DNA of 64,000 bases from G963662905 sp965230045 (GTDB lineage: Bacteria; Bacteroidota; Bacteroidia; Bacteroidales; WRLA01), in assembly GCA_965230045.1 (NCBI GenBank), contig OZ245940.1, positions 2,728,001 through 2,792,000 of the forward strand, written 5' to 3'. This document shows, piece after piece, positions 41,646 to 51,450 of the stretch (its first letter is position 1; each line of letters begins with the position of its first letter). The notes beneath the pieces were generated by a model. It worked only from the letters and a program-made list of their open reading frames with translations, made no database searches and had not been told where the DNA came from. Position numbers and translations under genes: made by a program.

Positions 41646-44087
41646 CTATTTTGCAGCGTAGCGATAGATCGTGCCATAATCACCTACGGCAACACCAAAG
41701 TTTTTGCCTACAAACATCAAATCGCGCATGTGCGCATAGTATGGCATTGGAGTTTCCAATACGCCTTGCCAGCTTTCACCGCCATCGTTTGAGCGATAGA
41801 TACTGTATTCAAGGCCACCCGAGGCAATATAGCCTTCGGTACTGCTTACAAATTGTACGGTATAAACAAATGGGGTGGACATGTCGGTAAGATTTTCCCA
41901 GGTGTGGCCGCCGTCTGTAGTATGATAGAGGAAACCGTTGTATTCGCCAAATAGGCCGCCGGCAGCCCAGCCTTCGTCTTCGTCAATAAAACTAAAGCTG
42001 CTGACCGTTGATTCGTTATCCGTTTCGGGAAAGGACAGGAATTCCCAGTTTTGCATACCGTCAAAAGTGGCAAAATAATGTGCAGGTTCGTTTTCGTTGC
42101 CCATGCCGCCGATAAAGCAACTGTTGTTTGAAGGCATACAAACATCCTGAAGGGGAGCGGCATCGGCACCGGGCAAATACCAAATGTCGCCGGTCTGACT
42201 TTCCATTTCCGGTAAATAGTATTCAGTCCAGTCAGAGCTCAGCGCAAAACGTACCCATGCACTGTAAAAGTCATTTATCAGGACATTTCCATCTTCATTG
42301 GTGCCCACTCCATAGGCAAAAATATTGACTTCCTCCCATGTTGTTCCTCCATTGGAGGTAGTGAGCAAATGGTTTCCGGCTGTGGCATAACCTGTTGATG
42401 GTGAAACAAATAATATGTCCATAATGTCGGAATCATAATAAAGGTCTGGGATATTTTGCTTTGTCCAGCTTAGGCCACCATCAGTTGTTTTAATAATGAA
42501 AGGGCCATGAATCCCGTCATCTCCACCGGCAGCCCAGCCTGTTTCTGTATCGTAAAAATATACACAGTTTATATCGTCAAGATTGCCCAATACATTTGAA
42601 ACATCGATTTTTACCCATTGCGCATCGGAAATTGAAATCTCAATAGAAGAGCTGGTCATGCTTTCATCAAAATAAGCTTTTGCTTCAAGCTGATGCGTGC
42701 CCGGGCTTAATGGTTCAGTGATGGTGTATTCGAAAGGTGCAGTTGTACTTTCAAGGAGATCGCCATCAATATAATATTCCACTTTATCCGGCGTGCCACC
42801 TGATGTTGTAACCCTGATTTCGATCGGTGCTCCGGGCGCAAAAGATTGACCATTAGTTGGCTGGATAAATGAAACAGATTCCTCAATATTACCGTTTTCA
42901 AGATGGTAGAGGTTTTCGTCAAGGTCAAAAATATCCCAGCTTTTGTCCAGGACACTCATGCCGAGTACTTCAATTTCGGCACCGGCCTGACCTAAAATAC
43001 CGCCCCAGAGGTCGATATTATATTTGTCATTGTTTTGCGTGGCAGTCAATTTTCCATAACCCAATAAGCTGACATAGGGGCCGGCAACACCATAAAGTTT
43101 CAGGCTTGCTTTGGGGCCGGCTTTTAAGGTGAAATTGGCACTGCTTTGTAAATCAGGTAAAGCGTAATCGAAATCTGCTTCGTTTACAAAAATTTCTTTC
43201 CAGCTACCGTCGAATTTAATCCCAACTTCACCTTCGTAACTGTCGCTTACAAAAGTATTGAGATGTGCACTGATTTGTCCTTTGGCATTCAAATCAAAAG
43301 AAATTTTGGGTACAAAAACAACGGGAATCGGGCCAATATAAAATACCCACGGATTAAATGTCAGGCTACCAAGCGGGAAACTTTCATTCATGCTGTAATT
43401 GTAGTTTGATTCTACAAAAATGCTTCCGCTTTGCTCGGCATAAACGCTGGTTTTGAAATATGTAAGGTCGATTTCCAGTTCAGTCAGGTCAACTTCCCAG
43501 CTACATCCAAAATTGAAACCTGCATCAAGATAAAGGTGTCCCCAGCTATGCACATAATCATCGCCTTCTTTGTAGGGATATTCATCATAATCGATTTCAA
43601 AGCCAAGACCATCGCCGGATTTTGGCTGAACCAGTTTTATGCCATCTTTCAGTTCGTTTTGGGCTACATCAGCAAATTTTAATCCCTGATTCTCGAACTC
43701 AATGGATCCTTTTGTAATGGCTTCGGGTAGTGTGGCTTGTGTTGTTTCTACAACAAGTGCCGGGCCATCGGTGCTTATCATTGTGATTTTCCGGATACAT
43801 CCATAGGGTAAATCATCTGAAACACCTGCAACAAGGATATCATTAATGTTAAGGCTTGATAATAAGGTGGTTGCTTTTTTGAAACGAAATGTGAACGTTG
43901 ATGTATCAACCATATCAAGTTCAGTTAAGCTGCCTTCATCCAAAACTTTTGTTGTTTCAGGAATGATGATTTCCGGTTGTGGTTGCGGTTCGGGATTGTC
44001 GTCATCATCGTTTTTGCAGGCATTTAGAAATACACTGAATGAAAGGAAAAGCAAAAGGATTGCCCAAATTACGTTCTGTTTTTTCAT
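41646..44087 (-). CDS. Lipoprotein with Ig-like domain and Ycf48/BNR propeller
   Basis: The 813 residues start with a lipoprotein signal with Cys24 in LNAC followed by KNDDDD, an outer-membrane export-type acidic patch. Residues 30-400 form a beta-rich part of no recognised family. An Ig-like domain with FEYTITEPLSPGTHQLEAKAY follows at about 410-490. Residues 495-813 form a beta-propeller of Ycf48/sortilin type with repeated blades ending KTTDGGLSWTKQN, TSNGGTTWEEVN, TTDGGHTWENLT and SNDGGESWQGV. These proteins sit on the cell surface or bind glycans or proteins; the role is unknown. It has its own terminator. Confidence 0.82.
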   Translation of the reverse strand: MKKQNVIWAILLLFLSFSVFLNACKNDDDDNPEPQPQPEIIIPETTKVLDEGSLTELDMVDTSTFTFRFKKATTLLSSLNINDILVAGVSDDLPYGCIRKITMISTDGPALVVETTQATLPEAITKGSIEFENQGLKFADVAQNELKDGIKLVQPKSGDGLGFEIDYDEYPYKEGDDYVHSWGHLYLDAGFNFGCSWEVDLTELEIDLTYFKTSVYAEQSGSIFVESNYNYSMNESFPLGSLTFNPWVFYIGPIPVVFVPKISFDLNAKGQISAHLNTFVSDSYEGEVGIKFDGSWKEIFVNEADFDYALPDLQSSANFTLKAGPKASLKLYGVAGPYVSLLGYGKLTATQNNDKYNIDLWGGILGQAGAEIEVLGMSVLDKSWDIFDLDENLYHLENGNIEESVSFIQPTNGQSFAPGAPIEIRVTTSGGTPDKVEYYIDGDLLESTTAPFEYTITEPLSPGTHQLEAKAYFDESMTSSSIEISISDAQWVKIDVSNVLGNLDDINCVYFYDTETGWAAGGDDGIHGPFIIKTTDGGLSWTKQNIPDLYYDSDIMDILFVSPSTGYATAGNHLLTTSNGGTTWEEVNIFAYGVGTNEDGNVLINDFYSAWVRFALSSDWTEYYLPEMESQTGDIWYLPGADAAPLQDVCMPSNNSCFIGGMGNENEPAHYFATFDGMQNWEFLSFPETDNESTVSSFSFIDEDEGWAAGGLFGEYNGFLYHTTDGGHTWENLTDMSTPFVYTVQFVSSTEGYIASGGLEYSIYRSNDGGESWQGVLETPMPYYAHMRDLMFVGKNFGVAVGDYGTIYRYAAK

Positions 44088-44204
44088 TTGACTAGGTTTT
44101 AAAAATCAGCGGCCAATTTACAAATTATTCAGGTTAACCCGAACTGCTGGATTTATAAATCACGATAACATCTGTGAACAGATTATAAATATTTGGTTTT
44201 GATT

Positions 44205-46040
44205 TTACTTATTGATGATCAGTTTTTCATGAATAATCACGCCATCTGAAAAAATTGCTTCCAGAAAATATATACCCTGTGGGATTTGATCCAAGGAAAT
44301 TTTTGATATATTTTTATAAAGATATATTAAATTTCCGTCCGAATCAAAAAGCTTCAGCTGCAGTTTGTTTGGGTTACTGTATTTAAGGAAAAGATTGTTT
44401 TTCGCGGGGTTTGGATAAATGATGAAATCGTCTGATGATCGTTCTGTTAGGGAAGTAATTTGGGAAGTGCAAGCTTCAAAGCCCTGAATATTATTCCAGA
44501 AATTGCATTTTTCCAGGCGTAAGAAATTTTGAGTTCCATTGAGTGGTGCTTTGATTTCCAGACAATTGTCTTGGCTGGCTTCGTATTGCGGCCAGTATTC
44601 AAGACCTGGTCCGTTTGGATTTCCGCTATGCGCAAAATTGGTCCAGTATTTTAAACAGCTCTCCTGAATCAATGCGTCTTCGTTTGTGAAATATTGATTT
44701 GCATAGGGTGAATTTTCCCAATTGTTAAAAACGTAAAAGAGGTCAATCCCATGGTATGCACCGTAATCTGAAACCAGAGGGTGTGATTGCTCATGCGAAA
44801 AGAAATACCGATAAACAGCTTCTTCCTGATTCAGGGAAATACATTCCGCTGCCCGTTTAACTTCGCTGGTAAATTGCATGTCGGTAAGTAGTTGTATATA
44901 ACTACTTTTAGCCTGTGCCGCATCTCCATTTGGATATAAGTTATAACACGCCTCAAAGTCGGTGGTTTTGATAAACCGGGCAACAAGTTGATCGTAACTT
45001 TTTGGGCTGATACTGGCAGGGGAAGGCAGAGACATTTCATCGGAGGTGCTGCCTATGATTAAAGGCATTTTGTTGAACAATCCGTTTTTTACAGCTTCCC
45101 AGCTTTTGTTTGTAAATATATAATCGTCTTTAACAGGCCCCCATGATAAATTAATGATCCCATCTTTTAAAGGAGGTAAATCTTGTTCAACTAATTTTTG
45201 TGGACTTTGCGCCCTTAGAAAAGCAATTTTAACAGTATCCGACATCCTGTCGCGAAAAGTGCTGGAGAATTCCAGGCATTTCTCCATAGTTTTTTGATAA
45301 ACCGCCAGTAATGGGTATCCGCTTTGGATGATAGCCTTATGAAATAAGCCTTTAGCTTCAGGAGAAAGCATGAGTACTGCGGTACTTTGTCCTCCGGAAC
45401 TCTCGCCAAAAAGAGTAACATTGTTTTTGTCGCCGCCAAATGCGTCTATATTGTCTTGCACCCACTGTAGTGCAAAAATCTGATCCATAATACCATAATT
45501 TCCGGATGTGTGCTCGTCGTTTTCGTTTTCCAGATCGGGATGAACAAAATAGCCAAAAACGCCCAGTCTGTATTGTATCGTGACAACTACAACATTTCCG
45601 CGTGCAGCCATGTTATGTCCATCATAGATATTTGTACCGGCCTGAACTAAGCCTGTGCTGCCAGATTGGTTCCCTCCGCCGTGTATAAATACCATAACGG
45701 GTAATGAAGCATCTGTGTCAGGACTCCAAACATTAAGGTAAAGACAATCCTCTGTGCCTTCAATTTTAAATGAAGTTTGGTTTTGATCGTATATTTTTTG
45801 GGCGCATTTATCAGGAAATTCTTTGGTGCTTAAGGGAAACTGCCATGAATCCGGTGCTACTGGAGGGCGCCACCTTAATTCACCTACAGGCGGGCTTGCA
45901 TAAGGAATGCCCAAAAAATGGGATATATTATTGTTAACATAGCCTTCAATGGGGCCATATTGTGTTTCAACAATGCTGTTTTGGGCACTTAGTAAGCATG
46001 TAGTAAGGATTAGGCATAATCCTATTAGTAGTTTTTTCAT
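44205..46040 (-). CDS. Secreted type B carboxylesterase with T9SS sorting domain
   Basis: The 611-residue protein has a signal peptide ending LLSAQ at about 20 and a full alpha/beta-hydrolase of the carboxylesterase family. The early block is QYGPIEGYVNNN..FLGIPYASPPVGELRWRPP, the disulphide region EDCLYLNVWSP, the oxyanion loop FIHGGG (118-123) and the nucleophile Ser214 in FGESSGGQS; the acid and His (HGIDLFYVF, about 450) follow. The last 75 residues are a T9SS type A domain (IIYPNPAKNNLFL, LFDSDGNLIY, GIYFLEAIF). The enzyme is thus exported and may act on acetylated or feruloylated polysaccharides. It follows the GH97 gene by about 260 bp. Confidence 0.9.
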   Translation of the reverse strand: MKKLLIGLCLILTTCLLSAQNSIVETQYGPIEGYVNNNISHFLGIPYASPPVGELRWRPPVAPDSWQFPLSTKEFPDKCAQKIYDQNQTSFKIEGTEDCLYLNVWSPDTDASLPVMVFIHGGGNQSGSTGLVQAGTNIYDGHNMAARGNVVVVTIQYRLGVFGYFVHPDLENENDEHTSGNYGIMDQIFALQWVQDNIDAFGGDKNNVTLFGESSGGQSTAVLMLSPEAKGLFHKAIIQSGYPLLAVYQKTMEKCLEFSSTFRDRMSDTVKIAFLRAQSPQKLVEQDLPPLKDGIINLSWGPVKDDYIFTNKSWEAVKNGLFNKMPLIIGSTSDEMSLPSPASISPKSYDQLVARFIKTTDFEACYNLYPNGDAAQAKSSYIQLLTDMQFTSEVKRAAECISLNQEEAVYRYFFSHEQSHPLVSDYGAYHGIDLFYVFNNWENSPYANQYFTNEDALIQESCLKYWTNFAHSGNPNGPGLEYWPQYEASQDNCLEIKAPLNGTQNFLRLEKCNFWNNIQGFEACTSQITSLTERSSDDFIIYPNPAKNNLFLKYSNPNKLQLKLFDSDGNLIYLYKNISKISLDQIPQGIYFLEAIFSDGVIIHEKLIINK

Positions 46041-46303
46041 CTATCTTTTACCTTTTATTCAATGTGTAAAACAACATTTTCGGATAAAGTTGCCAACTAA
46101 ACTGTTAAAATGGCAAATAGTAATATCCGATGTTCAATTTTTGAAGAAATTGAAGCGGGTTGTGAATGAATAAAAGGGGAGAAAAAAACAGAAGATGCAA
46201 CCACATCCGGCACGGCAACAGGCCTCAGACCAAAACCATCACCACTACAAACATACCTGATGACCGGCCGGATATTTTGTGGTTTGCATTCCTCTTATGA
46301 TCG

Positions 46304-48382
46304 TTATTTTTGAATCAGGCTGAGGGCAAAACCTCCGCCCGGAGCTAAATGTATGGGAAGTACACTGTTGCCCGTAATTTCAAGTTCTTTAATTTCGTAT
46401 GCCTGGGGATTGCGATCCCAATGAGCATCAGCAGCATCGCAATACAATGTGGCTTTATATGTTTTGCCTTTTGGCAGAAAATCAAATTTAATTTCCATTT
46501 CGCGTTCGTTCTCATCGGTAATACCGCCAACAAACCAATTGTTCGTTCCTCTTTCCTGACGTGCAATGCTTACAAAATCGCCCACTTCACCGTTCAGTAC
46601 TTTGGTTTGCTCCCAGTTCACAGCAACATCTTCAATGAATTGGAAAGCAGGGTGACCATCATAATATTTAATGAGATCAGCGGCCATTTGCACAGGAGAG
46701 TTGATTACAACATATAGGGCCAACTGGTGGGCAAGTGTAGTATTAACCTGATTATTCGCTTTATAAGGATCGAGCTTTATATTGAAAATTCCGGGTGTAA
46801 AATCAATCGGGCCAGCCAGCATTCTTGTAAAAGCAATAATTGGCAGGTGCTCCGGAGGGTTTCCGCCATCCTGCGACCATGCGTTAAATTCCTGTCCACG
46901 CAAGCCTTCCCTGGCAATGGCGTTCGGGTAGGTTCGTCTTTTTCCGGTAGCTTTAATGGGTTCGTGCGCATTCACTGCGATATTATATTTAGCGGCATTT
47001 TTTAAGACGCTTTCATAATGGTCAACCATATACTGCCCGTGATGATATTCTCCTTTCGGAAGGATTTTTCCAACATATCCGGTTTTCACGGCATTGATGC
47101 CCAGGCTTTTCATAAGCTTAAAGGCAGTGTCCATTTGTTTTGTATAGGTTTCGGTGGCTGCGGAAGTTTCGTGGTGCATAATGATTTTTACACCTTTTTC
47201 TTTGGCATATCTTGCTACTTCTTGCAAGTCGTAGTCGGGGTAGGGGGTAACAAAATCGAAAACGCCTTCACGGTCTTCAAATCCAATCCAGTGTTCCCAG
47301 CCGGTATTCCATCCTTCAACCAAAAGACCTTTAATATTATGTGCTGCTGCGAAATCGATCAGTTCCTTTGCATATTCAGTTGTTGCGCCATGATTGCCGC
47401 TGGCCATATCCCAGCTTTTGGTTCCCAGATGCATGTCCCACCATATTCCAATATATTTCATGGGTTCAAACCAACTCATATCTTCTATTACAGAGGGTTC
47501 GTTCAGGTTGACAATCATATCCGATTCAATAAGTCCGGCTGCGTCATCGGATACCTGGATGGTTCGCCAGGGCGTCACAAAGGGTGTTTGTGCAGCGACT
47601 TTGTAATCGTGATTATCTGAGCCAACCAAACATGATTTAAAGGAATAATCAGCCGTATCCACCAAAAGCGTCATTCCTGAATAATTGCTCAGGTTTGCTT
47701 CGTGAAAGCTCAGGTGCAGGCCATCATCTGTAATCAGCGTAACGGGTGTGTTTACAGCATTGTTCGGAATATGTGTTTGGGCTAAGGAATTATGATTGCG
47801 CCATTGAATGGCATCAATTTCAGAAATTTTAGTGGTCTTATATAAATGCTCGTAAATGTCCCAGTCGCCTGGAATCCAAAAACATTTGTGATCGCCGCTC
47901 AGATTGAATTCCGTATTTTCTTCGAGAATGAACACTTCACTTAAACTGTCTTGTTCAGGGAACTCATAACGGAATGCCAAACCGTTGTCAAAAAGGCGAA
48001 AAACAATAAAGAGGGAACGTCCCGGGGCTTTTCTTTCCTTCAAACCTACTTTCAGCTGATTGTACTCATTGCTGACTTCCCTCTTCTCGCCCCAGGGCAT
48101 TTCCCAATTCTCTTTAACTGACTCTTTATCAACGCTTACAATGTCAATGTTCCCTGCGAGTTCCTGCTGGCCTTTGATCAAAAAGCCGAGCTCCGATTCC
48201 TGGATAACGGATTTGCCATTATAAAATAAGGCATAGGTCGGAGCCTCATTCCCCACAATTTTGAAATCAAGGCTCAATTGCCCGTCCGGAGATTTCAAAT
48301 CTTCCAACTGCACTGGCTTTTTCATGCACGCGCCTGCCAGCAGGACGACTACCATAAACAATAACAGGGAACGTTTTGACAT
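46304..48382 (-). CDS. GH97 family alpha-glucosidase lipoprotein (SusB-like)
   Basis: GH97 enzymes are alpha-glucosidases or alpha-galactosidases, SusB of the starch system being the model. The 692 residues have a lipoprotein signal with Cys19 in LAGAC. The N-terminal beta domain starts LKSPDGQLSLDFKI, the family hallmark, and continues with SELGFLI. The (beta/alpha)8 barrel contains WWDMHLGTKSW, GLLVEGWNTGWE, IKIIMHHETSAAT, NAHEPIKATGKRRTYPN and AREGLRGQEFNAW, which carry the catalytic Glu residues and the Ca-binding Glu of inverting members. Presence of the NAHEP and GQEF Glu residues suggests an inverting, SusB-like enzyme. No SusC/SusD lies in the window. The gene lies behind the DUF6377 regulator. 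Confidence 0.92.
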   Translation of the reverse strand: MSKRSLLLFMVVVLLAGACMKKPVQLEDLKSPDGQLSLDFKIVGNEAPTYALFYNGKSVIQESELGFLIKGQQELAGNIDIVSVDKESVKENWEMPWGEKREVSNEYNQLKVGLKERKAPGRSLFIVFRLFDNGLAFRYEFPEQDSLSEVFILEENTEFNLSGDHKCFWIPGDWDIYEHLYKTTKISEIDAIQWRNHNSLAQTHIPNNAVNTPVTLITDDGLHLSFHEANLSNYSGMTLLVDTADYSFKSCLVGSDNHDYKVAAQTPFVTPWRTIQVSDDAAGLIESDMIVNLNEPSVIEDMSWFEPMKYIGIWWDMHLGTKSWDMASGNHGATTEYAKELIDFAAAHNIKGLLVEGWNTGWEHWIGFEDREGVFDFVTPYPDYDLQEVARYAKEKGVKIIMHHETSAATETYTKQMDTAFKLMKSLGINAVKTGYVGKILPKGEYHHGQYMVDHYESVLKNAAKYNIAVNAHEPIKATGKRRTYPNAIAREGLRGQEFNAWSQDGGNPPEHLPIIAFTRMLAGPIDFTPGIFNIKLDPYKANNQVNTTLAHQLALYVVINSPVQMAADLIKYYDGHPAFQFIEDVAVNWEQTKVLNGEVGDFVSIARQERGTNNWFVGGITDENEREMEIKFDFLPKGKTYKATLYCDAADAHWDRNPQAYEIKELEITGNSVLPIHLAPGGGFALSLIQK

Positions 48383-48411
48383 TGCTTCGCGATTAAAAAT
48401 GAATTACGATG

Positions 48412-48419
48412 CAAAACTA
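48412..48419 (-). promoter_or_regulatory. -7 box before GH97
   Basis: The minus strand reads TAGTTTTG (TAnnTTTG), 30 bp before the GH97 ATG. Confidence 0.4.
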
Positions 48420-48532
48420 CAGCATGATTATGCCCTAAGTCCAGACATCCTTGAAAAATCAAGATGATTTTTGATAGTATTTGAGGTCAAAACATTGAAT
48501 TACAGTAAAATATCTAATGTTAAGATAAGGTT

Positions 48533-48569
48533 AAATCAAGATGGAATATCAGCTTTTTTATCTTGATTT
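48533..48569. repeat. 10-bp inverted repeat in the GH97 upstream region
   Basis: AAATCAAGAT at 48533-48542 is perfectly complementary to ATCTTGATTT at 48560-48569, with a 17-nt spacer. A third related TCAAGAT lies near 48460. It sits between the DUF6377 gene and the GH97 promoter and could be a binding site or the 3' hairpin of the DUF6377 gene. Confidence 0.4.
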
Positions 48570-48662
48570 TTGTGAATTCCGGGAAATGGAATGGATAATT
48601 TGATGAATAAATATCCGAAACTGCTATGTGATTTTCAAAATTGCGCTCTTATTTATATTTGG

Positions 48663-50249
48663 CTAAACACTTTTGATTTCCATGATTTTTTCATCGAAGT
48701 GGTCATTAGGGATCAGGGAACGGTTTTTTTCACGGGTTTTATATGTGTAAACCGTGTTGATGGAAAGGTTCAGGATGTTGGCTATTTTTTCATTCTCTTT
48801 TACGCCAATGCGAATCAGTGCAAAAATTCTTTGAGGTGTTGTTAGTTGCTTGGTCTCTGTGTTTTTTTGCTTCTCTTCATCTTTGAACAGTTCATTATAT
48901 TTATTGATGAAGTCAGGGAAAATGCTCAGGAAAATTTCGTCGAAGTTGTGCAGCAATTTTTCCCGTTCTTTTTTTGGTTTGATATCGCGGACAAGCTTAT
49001 TGACCTTTTCAATATCGTTCTGTATCAGGCTGTGGTTTATTCGTTGTTTCAATTTGTCCAGTCGTTCAATAAAGCGGGTGCTGATGCTGAAATAATACCC
49101 GATGTACTGGATTTTGATCGTATTGGCTTCGTGTAAGTAATTATAAGCTTCCTGAATTTCATGCCTGGCATTTCGTAACTTCCTGTATTGTAAGAAAATG
49201 GAAAATGTAAAGCCCAGTATTGCCAATAAAAGCAGTGCGGTAATGCCCCACGACCATAGGAACTGTTTCCTTTTTTGGTCAATTAGGTACAAGTGATCGC
49301 CTTCGATTTGCGGAAAAATCATCCCGACTTGCATTTTTCGTTGGTTTGTGCCATAGAAATCAGCATTCTCTTTTGATATAAGGATGTATTTATATGCCAA
49401 ATCAATTTCACCCTGTTTGTAAAACTGTTCAGACAATTTGCGCAGTGCTGTGGTCTCCTTAATATTATTGCGTAAATCTGCAATGGCAGATGCAGCAAAG
49501 CAGTTAATGGCTTCAATGTCTATTCCATCGCGCATATATAAATCCCCAAGAGATGCACTTAGGCGGGCAAACTCATGGTCGCTTATTGAAAATGACCGCA
49601 ATACATTGATAAATTCTTTGCGCGCAGCAATGTTGTTACCCTCGAGGTCCTGCTGTACTCCGCTATACTTGAAATGCCTAAAATCTTTTTTATCAGTATT
49701 GAGAATCAATGAATCACAGTAATTAATGGATAATGCCCGGTACATCGGGCTGTATAGTTTATCTGATGAAAATTGTATCAGCTCCATGTAGAGGGCCAGC
49801 ATATATTCATAATATTGAAGACGGTCTTCCTGGTTTAGTGAATTTTGGTTTACATGCAGGAGACTATCTTCTGATTCTTTGTATAAGCCTTTGATCGTTA
49901 ATAATCTTCCCCATCGTAACCGGCTCAGGTTTTGTTCTTTTTTGCTGAGTTTTTTGTAGGCCAGCCGCGATTGCTTTAGGGCATAATCGGCAGCCAAATC
50001 AAAATTGTAATATTCGTATTCGCTGATCAGTGAATCATATAGCGCATAAAGCTCAGCGTCCGACCGTGTACTGCTGATCTGTGCTTTGAGGCTGTTTGTC
50101 CGCTGATTTTTTTGCTCCATAAATTGTTTCCTGATACCAATATGATAGTCGAGCCTGTTTAATAGGCTGTCGGGAAGTGAAGCCGAGAGGGGATTGATTG
50201 AAAAAATCAGTGCAGCTATTGTTAGGAAGCGGATTGCTTGAGAATTCAT
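48663..50249 (-). CDS. Membrane TPR regulator with DUF6377 and C-terminal HTH
   Basis: I place the start at ATG 50247-50249 (MNSQAIRFL), giving 528 residues with a signal peptide; the -7 box at 50268-50275 overlaps the longer TTG start. After the signal peptide come TPR-like helices to about 320 (LSRLRWGRLLTIKGLYKESEDSL), then one transmembrane helix (SWGITALLLLAILGFTFSIFL), a coiled-coil segment (LRNARHEIQEAYNYLHEANTIKIQYIGYYF) typical of DUF6377, and a LuxR-like helix-turn-helix near the end (TPQRIFALIRIGVKENEKIANILNLS). Such one-component receptors probably sense a periplasmic signal and bind DNA from the membrane. The next gene downstream is GH97, a likely target. Confidence 0.85.
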   Translation of the reverse strand: MNSQAIRFLTIAALIFSINPLSASLPDSLLNRLDYHIGIRKQFMEQKNQRTNSLKAQISSTRSDAELYALYDSLISEYEYYNFDLAADYALKQSRLAYKKLSKKEQNLSRLRWGRLLTIKGLYKESEDSLLHVNQNSLNQEDRLQYYEYMLALYMELIQFSSDKLYSPMYRALSINYCDSLILNTDKKDFRHFKYSGVQQDLEGNNIAARKEFINVLRSFSISDHEFARLSASLGDLYMRDGIDIEAINCFAASAIADLRNNIKETTALRKLSEQFYKQGEIDLAYKYILISKENADFYGTNQRKMQVGMIFPQIEGDHLYLIDQKRKQFLWSWGITALLLLAILGFTFSIFLQYRKLRNARHEIQEAYNYLHEANTIKIQYIGYYFSISTRFIERLDKLKQRINHSLIQNDIEKVNKLVRDIKPKKEREKLLHNFDEIFLSIFPDFINKYNELFKDEEKQKNTETKQLTTPQRIFALIRIGVKENEKIANILNLSINTVYTYKTREKNRSLIPNDHFDEKIMEIKSV

Positions 50250-50267
50250 TTTTAATAATTTGAATGC

Positions 50268-50275
50268 CAAAATTA
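50268..50275 (-). promoter_or_regulatory. -7 box of the DUF6377 regulator gene
   Basis: The minus strand reads TAATTTTG (TAnnTTTG), ending 19 bp before the preferred ATG at 50249. It overlaps the alternative TTG start and so argues against it. Confidence 0.5.
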
Positions 50276-50425
50276 CGAAAATTGGTTAAATGATTTGATT
50301 TGCTTTGAAAGTGAACCTCTCAATGTTTTTAATCCCAAACGTAATGATTGCCCAAGAAATTCATAGTGGAACCTGTTTTTTAAAGCCAGTTTCATTTTTC
50401 CTCGATGGGAAATCAAAGTAAATGT

Positions 50426-50455
50426 TTTGCCATACAGGAAAAATGCTTAATTTTG
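50426..50455 (+). promoter_or_regulatory. Full Bacteroidota promoter of the Usp gene
   Basis: TTTG at 50426-50429, an 18-bp spacer and TAATTTTG at 50448-50455 match both boxes of the consensus. Transcription would start near 50462, 30 bp before the ATG. Confidence 0.75.
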
Positions 50456-50491
50456 AGACATATAATTAACCATATCTAAAAATCAGTAATT

Positions 50492-51382
50492 ATGGCTGCA
50501 AAAGATGACTATATTGTATTTCATGATACCATAATGGTACCAACAGATTTTTCGGAAGTTTGTAATAATGCCGTTGATTATGCCGCGCAAATGGCAAAAT
50601 CACTAAATTATAAACTTGAAATCTTACATATAATTAATAAAGAGACTAAAGCATACCTCGAAGAGCATAATCTCAAAGAGGCAGCAATTTATGATCAACT
50701 GAAAGAGATGTCGGGCGAATTAGCTGATGAGCACGGGATCGATGTTAACTTTATTGTTCGCGAAGGTGGCGTTTATAAGCAAATTGGCGAAATTGCTGCA
50801 GAAATCGGAGCCAGGCTTGTTGTGATTGGAACTCATGGAAAAACCGGTTTCCAGAAAATAACCGGAAGCCATGCCCTGAAAGTTATCGAACATTCCCCCG
50901 TCCCGGTAATCGTTGTTCAAGACCGCAAATTTGATCTTACAGAGAGTTTTAAGAACATTATGCTGCCTGTCAGCCTTTATGCTCAGGTGCGCCAAAAAGC
51001 TTCGTGGGCAGCATTGATCGCACGTTCTTTCCCTGGTGTCCGAGTGAATATTTTTCTTTTTTATGAAGAAGATTCAGGAAGGGATTACAGCCAGAATGTC
51101 GTTACAAAGCAAATTACTGAGTATTTTGAAAAGCATAAAATTGATTATGATATTAAAATTGCACAGCAGGACATTAAATATGGTGAACAGGTTTTGAAAT
51201 ATGCCGATCATATCGATGCCGGTTTGATAATGATTATGACAACACAGGACCGCTTCTTTAATCTTGAATACGGCGATTATGACGAAAAAATGATGTTCAA
51301 TCGTTTTAAAATCCCTACGATGTTCATCAATCCGAAGTTCTATGACCGCATTAAGTTTTCTGCAGCATGGAATGAACGTTAA
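50492..51382 (+). CDS. Universal stress protein, two-domain UspA family
   Basis: The 296 residues hold two Usp domains. The first (about 13-143) begins IMVPTDFSEVCNNAVDYAAQMAKSL and carries the ATP-binding block VVIGTHGKTGFQKITGSHALKVIEHSPVPVIVV, G-x-x-G-x9-G-S/T type. The second (about 150-290) begins NIMLPVSLYAQVRQKASWAALIAR and ends FKIPTMFINPKFY, with no ATP loop of the same type. Usp proteins bind nucleotides and are raised in stasis and stress. A strong promoter precedes it and a strong terminator follows, so it is a single-gene transcript. Confidence 0.93.
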   Translation: MAAKDDYIVFHDTIMVPTDFSEVCNNAVDYAAQMAKSLNYKLEILHIINKETKAYLEEHNLKEAAIYDQLKEMSGELADEHGIDVNFIVREGGVYKQIGEIAAEIGARLVVIGTHGKTGFQKITGSHALKVIEHSPVPVIVVQDRKFDLTESFKNIMLPVSLYAQVRQKASWAALIARSFPGVRVNIFLFYEEDSGRDYSQNVVTKQITEYFEKHKIDYDIKIAQQDIKYGEQVLKYADHIDAGLIMIMTTQDRFFNLEYGDYDEKMMFNRFKIPTMFINPKFYDRIKFSAAWNER

Positions 51383-51404
51383 AATGAATTTTTCTATTTT
51401 TGCT

Positions 51405-51432
51405 GGCGCTGATTATGTTCAGCGCCTTTTTT
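51405..51432 (+). terminator. Rho-independent terminator after the Usp gene
   Basis: GGCGCTGA (51405-51412) and TCAGCGCC (51419-51426) form a perfect 8-bp stem followed by T6. The TrmH-like gene begins 19 bp later. Confidence 0.9.
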
Positions 51433-51450
51433 ATGTCTTAAATTTTGCAA

